Assembly: GCF_023639785.1 (NCBI RefSeq)
Contig: NZ_CP098325.1
Span: 4,092,001-4,156,000, forward strand
Direction: 5' to 3'
DNA length: 64,000 bases
From: Leclercia adecarboxylata
Lineage (GTDB): Bacteria > Pseudomonadota > Gammaproteobacteria > Enterobacterales > Enterobacteriaceae
Shown here: positions 1 to 7,578 of the stretch, piece by piece
How the letters are laid out: every line of letters starts with the position of its first letter
Position numbering within the stretch: the first letter of the stretch is position 1
Made by a program: the position numbers and the translations under genes
The notes under the pieces: generated by a model
Databases searched by the model: none
What the model was told of the DNA's origin: nothing
The model's input: only the letters and a program-made list of their open reading frames with translations

Positions 1-17
1 GATCGTTAAGGGATACC

Positions 18-608
18 GTGCTCGAAAGAATTAAGGTTTGCTTCACGGAAAGCATTCAGACTCAGATTGCAGCAGCAGAAGCGCTGCCGGACGCCATCTC
101 CCGCGCGGCGATGACGCTGGTTCAGTCTCTGCTTAACGGCAACAAAATCCTCTGTTGTGGCAACGGCACCTCAGCCGCCAACGCACAGCATTTTGCTGCC
201 AGTATGATCAATCGTTTTGAGACAGAGCGTCCAAGTTTACCTGCCATTGCACTCAATACCGATAATGTGGTCTTAACGGCGATTGCCAACGATCGTCTTC
301 ATGATGAGATCTACGCCAAACAGGTGCGTGCGTTGGGGCATGCCGGTGATGTATTGCTGGCGATCTCCACGCGCGGCAACAGCCGCGACATCGTGAAAGC
401 CGTTGAAGCGGCGGTAACCCGCGATATGACCATCGTGGCGTTGACCGGCTACGATGGCGGCGAACTGGCGGGACTGTTAGGTCCGCATGATGTTGAGATC
501 CGTATTCCTTCCCACCGCAGCGCGCGCATTCAGGAGATGCACATGCTGACGGTGAACTGTTTATGCGATCTGATCGATAACACGCTTTTCCCTCACCAGG
601 ATGATTAA
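18..608 (+). CDS. diaA: DnaA initiator-associating factor DiaA
   Basis: SIS-domain protein that in E. coli binds DnaA as a tetramer and helps it assemble on oriC so that initiation is timely. The 196-residue product has the family's normal length. It shows the sugar-isomerase fold signatures: the [13 protein letters not shown] stretch near residues 46-58 and the STRGNS loop near 117-122. Translation begins at a GTG codon at 18, preceded by AAGGGA at 8-13. dolP follows nine bases after the stop, so the two are probably cotranscribed with genes upstream of the window. Recognition is very strong from near identity to the E. coli protein as I remember it. Confidence 0.96.
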   Translation: MLERIKVCFTESIQTQIAAAEALPDAISRAAMTLVQSLLNGNKILCCGNGTSAANAQHFAASMINRFETERPSLPAIALNTDNVVLTAIANDRLHDEIYAKQVRALGHAGDVLLAISTRGNSRDIVKAVEAAVTRDMTIVALTGYDGGELAGLLGPHDVEIRIPSHRSARIQEMHMLTVNCLCDLIDNTLFPHQDD

Positions 609-617
609 GGAGTTTAC

Positions 618-1193
618 ATGAAGGCACTTTCGCCCCTCGCAGTCCTTATTTCTGCGCTGCTGCTTCAGGGATGTGTGGCTGCAGCGGTAGTGGGTACCGC
701 CGCAGTGAGCACTAAGGCCGCGACTGACCCGCGTACCGTGGGCACGCAGGTGGATGACAGCACCCTCGAACTGCGCGTGAACAGCGCATTGTCCAAAGAC
801 CAGCAAATTAAGAAAGAAGCGCGCATTAACGTTACGGCTTACCAGGGCAAAGTCCTGCTGGCAGGCCAGGCCCCGACAACGGAACTTGCTTCCCGCGCGA
901 AGCAAATTGCCATGGGCGTAGAGGGCACGGCCGAGGTGTTTAACGAAGTGCGTCAGGGCCAGCCGATTGGCCTGGGCGCCGCGTCAAACGACACCTGGAT
1001 CACCACCAAAGTGCGCTCCCAGCTGCTGGGCAGCGATCAGGTTAAATCCTCTAACGTGAAGGTGACCACCGAGAACAGCGAAGTGTTCCTGCTCGGTCTG
1101 GTAACCGAACGTGAAGGCAAAGCGGCGGCGGATATCGCCAGCCGGGTCAGCGGCGTGAAACACGTCACCACCGCCTTCACCTACATCAAGTAA
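618..1193 (+). CDS. dolP: Outer-membrane lipoprotein DolP, two BON domains
   Basis: Lipoprotein (formerly YraP) that in E. coli supports outer-membrane integrity, the BAM complex and division-site envelope function. Residues 1-18 form a signal peptide ending in the lipobox LQGC, with Cys19 as the lipidated residue. Two BON domains follow, at about residues 46-115 and 124-190, the tandem arrangement typical of DolP. The 191-residue length matches the family. A Shine-Dalgarno sequence (AAGGAG, from about 607) precedes the ATG. In E. coli, yraQ lies between this gene and yraR, but here only 34 bases separate the two stop codons. Expression is often sigma-E dependent in relatives, but I could not identify such a promoter. 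Confidence 0.95.
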   Translation: MKALSPLAVLISALLLQGCVAAAVVGTAAVSTKAATDPRTVGTQVDDSTLELRVNSALSKDQQIKKEARINVTAYQGKVLLAGQAPTTELASRAKQIAMGVEGTAEVFNEVRQGQPIGLGAASNDTWITTKVRSQLLGSDQVKSSNVKVTTENSEVFLLGLVTEREGKAAADIASRVSGVKHVTTAFTYIK

Positions 1194-1227
1194 TCTCCCC
1201 TCGCCCTCTGCCATCGGCAGGGGGCCG

Positions 1228-1872
1228 TTATTTTTCTCCCTTTGCCATCTCCCTGATCTTCGCTGACGGAATAATGTTAACCCCAGCCGGTGACGCGCTC
1301 AGCGCCTCCTGCAGCATCACCTCTGCCACATCCCGCGCCTCAATCGATTTCCAGTTGCCGGGTAACAGGCTGAACAGCGGCGCAAAAAGCGACTCGCTAA
1401 AGCGATGCTTTTCCCGCTCGCCAAGCAGCATTGACGGTCGCACAAGGGTCAGTCGCTCCCACTTCTGGGCGAGCAGCGCCTCTTCCATTTTGCCTTTAAC
1501 CTTGTTGTAGAAAAACGGCGAGTGCGCGTTGGCCCCCATGGCGCTCACCACCAGCAGATGCTTCGCCCCGAGTCGTTTACCGGTCAGCGCCGTGTCGACG
1601 ACCAGGGTGTAGTCGGCATGGATAAAGGCCTCTTTGCTGCCCGCCTCACGCCGGGTGGTGCCCAGACAGCAAAAGACGGTATCCACCGGATCCTGGACCT
1701 GCGCCAGGGCATCGGTCAGTTGCGGATCGTGAGGATTAAACACCCCTTCGATATCTCCCAGCGGACGACGCGTCGGGGCGGCGATGTAATTGACCTGGGG
1801 CGCCTGAATGAGCATACGCAGCAGGTGTCCGCCCACCAGACCGGTCGCGCCGGTAATTAAAACCTGACTCAT
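1228..1872 (-). CDS. yraR: NAD(P)-binding Rossmann-fold protein YraR
   Basis: Predicted nucleoside-diphosphate-sugar epimerase-like protein of the atypical short-chain dehydrogenase type; its physiological role is unknown. The N-terminus carries the dinucleotide-binding motif GATGLVGG at residues 7-14. The middle has [11 protein letters not shown] and the NKVKG segment expected of the catalytic region in this family. I chose the ATG at 1872 because GGAGGAGT lies just upstream and the protein then starts MSQVLITG, as in E. coli YraR. The ORF stays open further upstream to 1983 without a ribosome-binding site. Length is 214 residues. It converges with dolP, and yhbO is divergent. Confidence 0.9.
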   Translation of the reverse strand: MSQVLITGATGLVGGHLLRMLIQAPQVNYIAAPTRRPLGDIEGVFNPHDPQLTDALAQVQDPVDTVFCCLGTTRREAGSKEAFIHADYTLVVDTALTGKRLGAKHLLVVSAMGANAHSPFFYNKVKGKMEEALLAQKWERLTLVRPSMLLGEREKHRFSESLFAPLFSLLPGNWKSIEARDVAEVMLQEALSASPAGVNIIPSAKIREMAKGEK

Positions 1873-1998
1873 GACTCCTCCTTTGCAGATTAGTCCGTAT
1901 GCGATTTCACGTTGCTCTACCACACTTAGTGGTCTGAACGTTAAGTATTTACCACAAGCTGAGAAAAAGCTGTCTGAAGCCAAAACAACGGAGGAAGC

Positions 1999-2517
1999 AT
2001 GAGCAAGAAAATTGCGGTCTTGATCACCGACGAGTTTGAAGATTCAGAATTTACCTCACCTGCCGAGGCGTTTCGCAAAGCAGGACACGAGGTGATTACT
2101 ATTGAGAAGGAAGCGGGCAAAACGGTGAAAGGCCATAAGGGCGAAGCCAGCGTTACCATCGATAAAACCATCGATGAGGTGAGTCCGTCTGACTTCGACG
2201 CCCTGCTGCTGCCGGGTGGCCACTCGCCGGACTCCCTGCGGGGCGACGATCGTTTCGTTACCTTTACCCGCGATTTTGTCTCCAGCGGGAAACCGGTGTT
2301 TGCCATCTGCCACGGGCCACAGCTGCTGATCAGCGCTGAGGTTGTGCGTGGACGTAAGCTTACCGCCGTGAAACCGATCGTTATCGATCTGAAAAACGCC
2401 GGAGCCGAATTCTTCGATCAGGAAGTGGTTGTCGATCAGGATCAGCTGGTCACCAGCCGGACCCCGGACGATCTGCCCGCCTTTAACCGCGAGGCGTTAC
2501 GCCTGCTCGGCGCGTAG
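1999..2517 (+). CDS. yhbO: DJ-1/PfpI-family protein YhbO (protein/nucleotide deglycase 2)
   Basis: Member of the DJ-1/ThiJ/PfpI superfamily. The E. coli homologue is a stress-induced protein described as a deglycase acting on methylglyoxal and glyoxal adducts. The nucleophile elbow AICHGPQ places the catalytic cysteine at residue 104, followed by His105. An acidic residue near position 15 (DEFEDSE) fits the family's triad environment. The length of 172 residues is normal. GGAGGAAGC precedes the ATG. The last 21 bases overlap the 3' end of the convergent yhbP. The deglycase assignment for this family is debated in the literature, so the family is certain and the substrate is not. Confidence 0.93.
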   Translation: MSKKIAVLITDEFEDSEFTSPAEAFRKAGHEVITIEKEAGKTVKGHKGEASVTIDKTIDEVSPSDFDALLLPGGHSPDSLRGDDRFVTFTRDFVSSGKPVFAICHGPQLLISAEVVRGRKLTAVKPIVIDLKNAGAEFFDQEVVVDQDQLVTSRTPDDLPAFNREALRLLGA

Positions 2518-2931
2518 CCAGTGAAGTTTTTTACCAAAGCCCAGCGTGTTGTCAGTGAACTTCAGTTCATCCAGGCGGATTTCCCATACCGGGGCTGACA
2601 TTGCGGCGGCAACAGGAAAGCGACGCGTGTAGTGCTTACGCATTGCGTCGCTTTCTTCCCCTTCCAGACGACGGATCTCCCCTTTGAACTGCAGACCGCG
2701 GATTAACGCCACGGTTTTGGGCTGGCCGTTGACCGTGCCCGCGACTTTCGCCTGCCGGCCCGTCATCTGCGCGTGGCGGGTTTTATCTTCGCTTAACACG
2801 TAGAACGCGACGCGCTGCGGATCGTAATAGTAAAAGGCGTTGGCGCACCACAGTTCACCGTCATGATATACACACCAGGTGACCACGTGCTGCTTCGCCA
2901 GCCAGCGGTTGATGGCGGCAAGAGTTTCCAT
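2497..2931 (-). CDS. yhbP: UPF0306 family protein YhbP
   Basis: Small cytosolic protein of the UPF0306/YhbP family, related in fold to pyridoxamine 5'-phosphate oxidase-like split-barrel flavin-binding proteins. No reaction is established. The sequence includes [18 protein letters not shown] near residues 20-37 and a conserved [11 protein letters not shown] segment, both characteristic of this family. It is 144 residues long; the E. coli protein is about 147. The 3' end overlaps the end of yhbO on the opposite strand, and yhbQ is divergent across a short intergenic region that holds a palindrome. Confidence 0.88.
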   Translation of the reverse strand: METLAAINRWLAKQHVVTWCVYHDGELWCANAFYYYDPQRVAFYVLSEDKTRHAQMTGRQAKVAGTVNGQPKTVALIRGLQFKGEIRRLEGEESDAMRKHYTRRFPVAAAMSAPVWEIRLDELKFTDNTLGFGKKLHWLRAEQA

Positions 2932-2949
2932 TTCGCTTCTCTCTCATGC

Positions 2950-2967
2950 TAAGGTGCGTTCACCTTA
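2950..2967. promoter_or_regulatory. Inverted repeat between divergent yhbP and yhbQ
   Basis: The sequence TAAGGTG-CGT-TCACCTTA is a near-perfect palindrome in the 55-base gap between the two divergent starts. Each arm is seven bases. It is too close to the yhbP start to be a terminator and has no T-tract, so an operator or an overlap with promoter elements is the likelier reading. No regulator is identified. Confidence 0.45.
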
Positions 2968-2986
2968 ACATACTGAATCTGTCGCC

Positions 2987-3286
2987 GTGTGCTGGTTTCT
3001 CTATCTGGTTCGAACCGCTGATAATGCGCTCTATACGGGCATAACAACCGATGTTTCGCGCCGCTTCCTGCAACATCAAACGGGAAAAGGGGCGAAAGCG
3101 TTACGGGGGAAAGGCGAGCTGACGCTGGCGTTTTCCGCGATCGCTGGAGATCGCTCGCTGGCGCTGAGGCTGGAGTACCGCATAAAGCAGCTGACGAAGC
3201 GCCAGAAAGAGCGCCTCGTCAGCGGAGACGGGTCGTTTGAGGCGTTACGCGAGAGCCTGCAAAAGACGCCGGTTAAAAGCTATTGA
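2987..3286 (+). CDS. yhbQ: GIY-YIG nuclease-superfamily protein YhbQ
   Basis: Single-domain GIY-YIG protein of the UPF0213 family. E. coli YhbQ has been reported to have DNA endonuclease activity, but its cellular role is unsettled. The motif appears as [18 protein letters not shown], with the two YxG-type strands at residues 5-20. An arginine-rich helix ([10 protein letters not shown]) follows, and then KALRGKGEL. The start is the GTG at 2987, giving 99 residues and matching the family length; no ATG is available in frame. The 3' end overlaps the convergent yhbS by 14 bases. Confidence 0.9.
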   Translation: MCWFLYLVRTADNALYTGITTDVSRRFLQHQTGKGAKALRGKGELTLAFSAIAGDRSLALRLEYRIKQLTKRQKERLVSGDGSFEALRESLQKTPVKSY

Positions 3287-3776
3287 AGCGATCGTGGTAT
3301 TCAACAAGACCGCTGACGCCGTTAAGCGCATCGTCGGCCAGGCGGTGGACCTGGAATGCTGACTCGGTGCCCGGCCAGCGGCAACGCAGATCGTAATGGG
3401 CCGCTTTTTCGAAGCCTAAACGGCTGTAGAATTCCGGATCGCCCAGCGTGACCACGGCGGCATAGCCAAACTCATTGAGTGAATCCAGCCCTTCGTAAAC
3501 AAGCTGGCGCGCCAGCCCTTGTCCACGGTAGTTTTCATCCACCGCCAGCGGTGCCATGCCGACCCACTGCAGCTCTTCGCCCTGCACGATAACCGGGCTA
3601 AAGGCCACATAGCCGATGACCTGACCTTCATCATCAGTGGCGACCAGGCCCAGCGTAATCAGGCCGTCTTCACGCAGATCGCGAACCAGTTGCGCCTCAC
3701 CGCCACCTTCGAACGACCGGCGTAATAAGGCATCAATACCCGGCGCATCGATCCCAATTTCTACTCGAATCAACAT
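3273..3776 (-). CDS. yhbS: GNAT-family N-acetyltransferase YhbS
   Basis: Predicted acetyl-CoA-dependent N-acetyltransferase. The acetyl-CoA pyrophosphate-binding loop is visible as [14 protein letters not shown] near residues 82-95, preceded by the [10 protein letters not shown] strand, and the C-terminal half has the family's [10 protein letters not shown] motif. The length of 167 residues equals that of E. coli YhbS. The ATG at 3776 overlaps the end of ubiT by seven bases, so the two are translationally coupled. The substrate is unknown. In E. coli, overexpression of the homologue has been linked to small-RNA-dependent effects, but nothing here tests that. Confidence 0.9.
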   Translation of the reverse strand: MLIRVEIGIDAPGIDALLRRSFEGGGEAQLVRDLREDGLITLGLVATDDEGQVIGYVAFSPVIVQGEELQWVGMAPLAVDENYRGQGLARQLVYEGLDSLNEFGYAAVVTLGDPEFYSRLGFEKAAHYDLRCRWPGTESAFQVHRLADDALNGVSGLVEYHDRFNSF

Positions 3777-4294
3777 GGCTCACCTACAGAAGTGGGGTTA
3801 CTTTCCGGCGGGGTTTTCTGACCCGCCTCGACAAAATCGGCCAGTTGCAACAGCGCCACACGCAGCGGCTTCGGCATCTGTTCCAGTTCAATCGCATCCA
3901 TCAGGTTTTTGACATACAGACCTAACTCGGTATCGCCTTCAATCACCAGACGACGCTGGAAGAAGAGCGTGTCGGGATCCTGTTTGCGTGCCGCGATCAT
4001 CAGCAGGTCGCTGGCATCAGCGCTAAAGCTGACGTCTGCCTCTGCGGATTCACGCACCACCAGCCGATCATTTTCAACGGAGGTGTACCAGCGCAGACCA
4101 ATATCCCGCACCTCGATACTTAACCAGCGCCCTTCCAGAAATTCCAGCTCGCCATCCGCCAGCGCTTGGCGGAATTGCCAGCGTAGCATCTGCTCCAGCA
4201 CCTGGCGCTTCAGCGCAAAGGGCGCCAGCTTAACCGGCACGCTCAGCAGCGATGGGCCAAATTGTACGAGACGTGAACGCAGTTTATCCAGCAC
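3770..4294 (-). CDS. ubiT: Ubiquinone biosynthesis accessory factor UbiT (SCP2 domain)
   Basis: SCP2 lipid-binding-domain protein (formerly YhbT) required, with UbiU and UbiV, for O2-independent ubiquinone synthesis; it is thought to hold the polyprenylated intermediates. The product is 174 residues, and the SCP2 core covers roughly residues 40-145 (ADVSFSADASDLLMIAARKQDPDTLFFQRRL region). I placed the start at the GTG at 4294: GGGAG lies eight bases upstream and the protein then begins like E. coli UbiT. The reading frame continues upstream to 4336 without a better signal. It is divergent from ubiU. Confidence 0.93.
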   Translation of the reverse strand: MLDKLRSRLVQFGPSLLSVPVKLAPFALKRQVLEQMLRWQFRQALADGELEFLEGRWLSIEVRDIGLRWYTSVENDRLVVRESAEADVSFSADASDLLMIAARKQDPDTLFFQRRLVIEGDTELGLYVKNLMDAIELEQMPKPLRVALLQLADFVEAGQKTPPESNPTSVGEPC

Positions 4295-4515
4295 GAGCAA
4301 TACTCCCTGATATCTATAGTCCTGATATTTTGCCATATCCAGTCTTCGGTATAGCGGGGTAAATCAACAAACTGACTTCCGACGTAATCCATTATTGGTG
4401 TCATCAATACGCCATTAGCTGCCTTAAATCAAAAATTGTCGCCGGATGGTTAACTAAAATCCCTGTTCGATAACAATTTTGCATCCCCGTGGGGCTGCGA
4501 ACGTCAGGATAAATT
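4295..4515. promoter_or_regulatory. Divergent ubiT / ubiU-ubiV promoter region
   Basis: This 221-base AT-rich gap must hold the promoters for both directions of the anaerobic ubiquinone genes. FNR is known to control ubiUV in E. coli. I see only FNR half-sites, ATCAA at 4363-4367 and at 4428-4432, each without a convincing TTGAT partner four bases away. A small hairpin (GCATCCCC-GT-GGGGCTGC, 4482-4499) lies just before the ubiU ribosome-binding site (AGGA). Confidence 0.4.
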
Positions 4516-5511
4516 ATGGAGCTGCTCTGCCCTGCCGGAAACTTGCCGGCGCTTAAGGCGGCCATCGAAAACGGCGCCGATGCGGTCTATATCGGGCTGA
4601 AAGACGATACCAATGCCCGTCACTTCGCTGGTCTCAATTTTACCGAGAAAAAGCTGCAGGAAGCGGTGAGCGTCGTTCATCAGCACCGCCGCAAGCTGCA
4701 TATCGCTATCAATACCTTTGCCCACCCCGACGGCTATCAACGCTGGCAGCGCGCGGTGGATATGGCGGCACAGTCAGGTGCCGATGCCCTGATTCTGGCG
4801 GATCTCGCCATGCTGGAGTACGCCGCGGAACGCTATTCGCACATTGAGCGTCACGTCTCCGTACAGGCCTCAGCCACCAACGAAGAGGCCATCCGCTTTT
4901 ATCATCGCCATTTCGACGTGTCGCGCGTGGTACTGCCGCGCGTGCTCTCTATTCATCAGGTTAAGCAACTCGCGCGGGTCACGCCAGTTCCGCTGGAAGT
5001 TTTTGCCTTTGGCAGCCTGTGCATTATGGCTGAAGGGCGCTGCTATCTTTCGTCTTATCTCACCGGCGAATCCCCTAATACGGTGGGCGCCTGTTCCCCT
5101 GCCCGCTACGTGCGCTGGCAGCAAACGCCGCAGGGACTGGAATCTCGTCTGAACGAGGTGCTGATCGACCGCTATCAGGACGGTGAGAACGCTGGCTATC
5201 CAACGCTGTGCAAGGGCCGCTATCGGGTGGATGGCGAGCGTTATCATGCCCTGGAGGAGCCTACCAGTCTGAACACCCTCGAGCTGCTGCCGGAGCTGCT
5301 GGCCGCGAATATCGCCTCGGTGAAAATCGAAGGCCGCCAGCGCAGCCCGGCGTACGTCAGCCAGGTGGCAAAAGTGTGGCGCCAGGCGATCGATCGCTGC
5401 ATGGCCAATCCGCAGACCTATGCCCCGCAACCGGCGTGGATGGAGACCCTCGGCGCCATGTCCGAAGGCACGCAGACTACGCTGGGTGCGTATCACCGTA
5501 AATGGCAGTGA
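4516..5511 (+). CDS. ubiU: Anaerobic ubiquinone hydroxylation factor UbiU (peptidase U32 family)
   Basis: Iron-sulfur protein that with UbiV forms a heterodimer needed for the O2-independent hydroxylation steps of ubiquinone synthesis; prephenate is the hydroxyl donor in E. coli. The protein has 331 residues, the family's length. All four cysteines that bind the 4Fe-4S cluster in E. coli UbiU are present at the same positions: Cys169, Cys176, Cys193 and Cys232. The N-terminal CPAGNLPALKAAIENGADAV segment is the U32-family TIM-barrel signature. ubiV follows nine bases later, so this is a two-gene operon. Confidence 0.96.
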   Translation: MELLCPAGNLPALKAAIENGADAVYIGLKDDTNARHFAGLNFTEKKLQEAVSVVHQHRRKLHIAINTFAHPDGYQRWQRAVDMAAQSGADALILADLAMLEYAAERYSHIERHVSVQASATNEEAIRFYHRHFDVSRVVLPRVLSIHQVKQLARVTPVPLEVFAFGSLCIMAEGRCYLSSYLTGESPNTVGACSPARYVRWQQTPQGLESRLNEVLIDRYQDGENAGYPTLCKGRYRVDGERYHALEEPTSLNTLELLPELLAANIASVKIEGRQRSPAYVSQVAKVWRQAIDRCMANPQTYAPQPAWMETLGAMSEGTQTTLGAYHRKWQ

Positions 5512-5519
5512 GATAACGC

Positions 5520-6398
5520 ATGAAATATTCATTAGGACCGGTGCTCTACTACTGGTCAAAAGAGACGCTGGAAGACTTCTATCAGCAGGCGGCAACCAGC
5601 CAGGCCGATGTGATTTACCTCGGCGAGGCGGTGTGCAGCAAGCGTCGTGCCACCAAAGTAGGCGACTGGCTGGAGATGGCGAAAACCCTCGCCGACAGCG
5701 GCAAGCAGGTGGTGCTCTCCACCCTGGCGCTGGTACAGGCCTCATCCGAATTGAATGAGCTGAAGCGCTATGTGGACAACGGCGAATTTCTGCTGGAAGC
5801 GAGCGATTTGGGCGTAGTGAACCTGTGCGCCGAGCGCAAACTGCCGTTTGTCGCCGGACACGCCCTGAACTGCTATAACGCCGTGACCCTGCGCCTGCTG
5901 CTTAAACAGGGCATGACGCGCTGGTGCATGCCGGTGGAGCTTTCCCGCGACTGGCTGGTAAACATCCTGGCGCAGTGCGACGAGCTGGGGATCCGCAATC
6001 AGTTTGAGGTAGAAGTGCTCAGCTACGGGCATCTGCCGCTGGCTTACTCCGCCCGCTGCTTCACCGCGCGCTCAGAAGATCTGCCGAAAGACGAGTGCGA
6101 AACCTGCTGCATCAAATATCCGAACGGGCGCAGCGTGCTGTCGCAGGAAAATCAGCAGGTGTTTGTCCTGAACGGTATTCAGACCATGAGCGGCTACGTT
6201 TACAACCTTGGCAATGAACTGGCCTCAATGAAAGGGCTGGTGGATATGGTACGTCTGTCGCCGTTGGGCACTGAAACCTTTGCCATGATTGACGCCTTCC
6301 GCGCCAATGAAAACGGCGCGGCCCCGCTGCCGCTGACCGCCAACAGCGAGTGTAACGGCTACTGGCGACGGCTGGCCGGGCTGGAACTGCAGGACTAA
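5520..6398 (+). CDS. ubiV: Anaerobic ubiquinone hydroxylation factor UbiV (U32 family)
   Basis: Partner of UbiU in the anaerobic ubiquinone pathway, also carrying a 4Fe-4S cluster. The 292-residue product retains the four cluster cysteines known from E. coli UbiV: Cys39, Cys180, Cys193 and Cys197 (with an adjacent Cys196). The ATG lies nine bases after the ubiU stop. Downstream, a 12-bp inverted repeat begins four bases after the stop codon; it could act as a weak terminator or belong to the yhbW promoter. Confidence 0.96.
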   Translation: MKYSLGPVLYYWSKETLEDFYQQAATSQADVIYLGEAVCSKRRATKVGDWLEMAKTLADSGKQVVLSTLALVQASSELNELKRYVDNGEFLLEASDLGVVNLCAERKLPFVAGHALNCYNAVTLRLLLKQGMTRWCMPVELSRDWLVNILAQCDELGIRNQFEVEVLSYGHLPLAYSARCFTARSEDLPKDECETCCIKYPNGRSVLSQENQQVFVLNGIQTMSGYVYNLGNELASMKGLVDMVRLSPLGTETFAMIDAFRANENGAAPLPLTANSECNGYWRRLAGLELQD

Positions 6399-6402
6399 AA
6401 AA

Positions 6403-6473
6403 AGCTCACTTTGTTAACAATGACTGTGAAATTTTAATGCACTATTAAAGATTCACCGTCGACAAAGTGAGCT
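6403..6473. repeat. 12-bp perfect inverted repeat flanking the yhbW upstream region
   Basis: AGCTCACTTTGT at 6403-6414 is repeated exactly in inverted form, ACAAAGTGAGCT, at 6462-6473. The arms are 47 bases apart and enclose nearly the whole ubiV-yhbW gap. The right arm ends three bases before the yhbW ATG and contains its likely ribosome-binding site (GTGAG). The interior is AT-rich and could hold the promoter. Candidates are a long-range RNA hairpin masking yhbW translation, a paired operator, or the ends of a small non-autonomous element. No target-site duplication is evident. Confidence 0.6.
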
Positions 6474-6476
6474 GTT

Positions 6477-7484
6477 ATGACTGATAAATCTATTCCGTTT
6501 TCGGTGCTGGACCTGGCGCCGATCCCTGAAGGCTCCTCGGCACGGGAAGCCTTTACCCACTCCCTGGATCTTGCCCGCCTGGCTGAACAGCGCGGTTACC
6601 ATCGCTACTGGCTGGCGGAGCATCACAACATGGTCGGTATCGCCAGTGCGGCGACCTCGGTGCTGCTCGGCTATCTGGCAGCCAATACCACCACCCTGCA
6701 TCTGGGCTCCGGCGGCGTAATGCTGCCTAACCACTCCCCGCTGGTGATTGCCGAACAGTTTGGTACCCTGAACACTCTTTATCCGGGCCGTATCGATTTG
6801 GGTCTGGGCCGTGCGCCGGGCAGCGATCAGCCCACCATGCGCGCGCTGCGTCGCCATATGAGCGGGGATATCGATAACTTCCCACGGGATGTGGCTGAGC
6901 TGGTGGACTGGTTTGATGCCCGGGATCCGAATCCACAGGTGCGCCCGGTGCCGGGTTACGGTGAGCAGATCCCGGTCTGGCTGCTGGGCTCCAGCCTCTA
7001 CAGCGCGCAACTGGCCGCACAGCTGGGCCTGCCGTTTGCGTTCGCCTCGCACTTTGCGCCGGATATGCTGCATCAGGCGCTGCATCTCTATCGCACGAAC
7101 TTTACGCCTTCGGCACGGCTGGAAAAACCTTATGCGATGGTGTGCATCAACATTATTGCGGCCGACAGCAATCGCGATGCGGAATTCCTGTTTACCTCCA
7201 TGCAGCAGGCCTTTATGAAGCTGCGTCGCGGCGAAACGGGACAGCTGCCACCGCCGGTGGAGAACATCCATCAGCTGTGGTCGGCCTCAGAGCAGTATGG
7301 CGTCCAGCAGGCGCTGAGCATGTCGCTGGTGGGGGACAAAGCGAAGGTGCGCCACGGGCTTGAAGCGGTGCTGCGCGAGACGCAGGCCGATGAGATCATG
7401 GTGAACGGGCAGATTTTCGATCATCAGGCGCGCCTGCATTCGTTCGATCTGGCGATGCAGGTGAAAGAGGAGCTGGTGGGGTAG
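6477..7484 (+). CDS. yhbW: Luciferase-like flavin monooxygenase YhbW
   Basis: Predicted FMN-dependent monooxygenase of the bacterial luciferase-like superfamily, in the subgroup containing E. coli YhbW; the substrate is unknown. The 335-residue product shows the family start ([13 protein letters not shown]), the [18 protein letters not shown] segment at about 42-59 that lines the flavin pocket, and [19 protein letters not shown] near 110. ATG at 6477 follows GTGAG. It appears monocistronic: it is preceded by a large inverted repeat and followed by a REP element and a GC-rich hairpin, then the convergent mtr. Confidence 0.92.
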   Translation: MTDKSIPFSVLDLAPIPEGSSAREAFTHSLDLARLAEQRGYHRYWLAEHHNMVGIASAATSVLLGYLAANTTTLHLGSGGVMLPNHSPLVIAEQFGTLNTLYPGRIDLGLGRAPGSDQPTMRALRRHMSGDIDNFPRDVAELVDWFDARDPNPQVRPVPGYGEQIPVWLLGSSLYSAQLAAQLGLPFAFASHFAPDMLHQALHLYRTNFTPSARLEKPYAMVCINIIAADSNRDAEFLFTSMQQAFMKLRRGETGQLPPPVENIHQLWSASEQYGVQQALSMSLVGDKAKVRHGLEAVLRETQADEIMVNGQIFDHQARLHSFDLAMQVKEELVG

Positions 7485-7491
7485 CCTTTTT

Positions 7492-7522
7492 GCCCGGTGG
7501 CGCTTCGCTTACCGGGCCTACG
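7492..7522. repeat. REP-type palindrome
   Basis: GCCCGGTGGCGCTTCGCTTACCGGGC core typical of enterobacterial REP elements, located between the convergent ends of yhbW and mtr. Near copies occur at 16245, 22979, 58751, 58797 and 63789 in this window. Confidence 0.9.
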
Positions 7523-7527
7523 GTTTT

Positions 7528-7563
7528 CTCCCTCTCCCTTCGGGAGAGGGGCGGGGTGAGGGG
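7528..7563. repeat. CCCTCTCCC/GGGAGAGGG hairpin repeat
   Basis: CCCTCTCCC-TTC-GGGAGAGGG (7530-7550) followed by GCGGGGTGAGGGG. I recognise this as a dispersed intergenic hairpin repeat of Enterobacter/Klebsiella-type genomes. Placed between convergent genes, it may stabilise 3' ends. It has no T-tract on either strand. Confidence 0.7.
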
Positions 7564-7578
7564 ATCAGGCCGCACGGT

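Noticed and set aside
4363..4432. FNR boxes for ubiUV
   Set aside because: Only ATCAA half-sites were found; no TTGAT-N4-ATCAA match. Listed only as weak context in the ubiT/ubiU gap.
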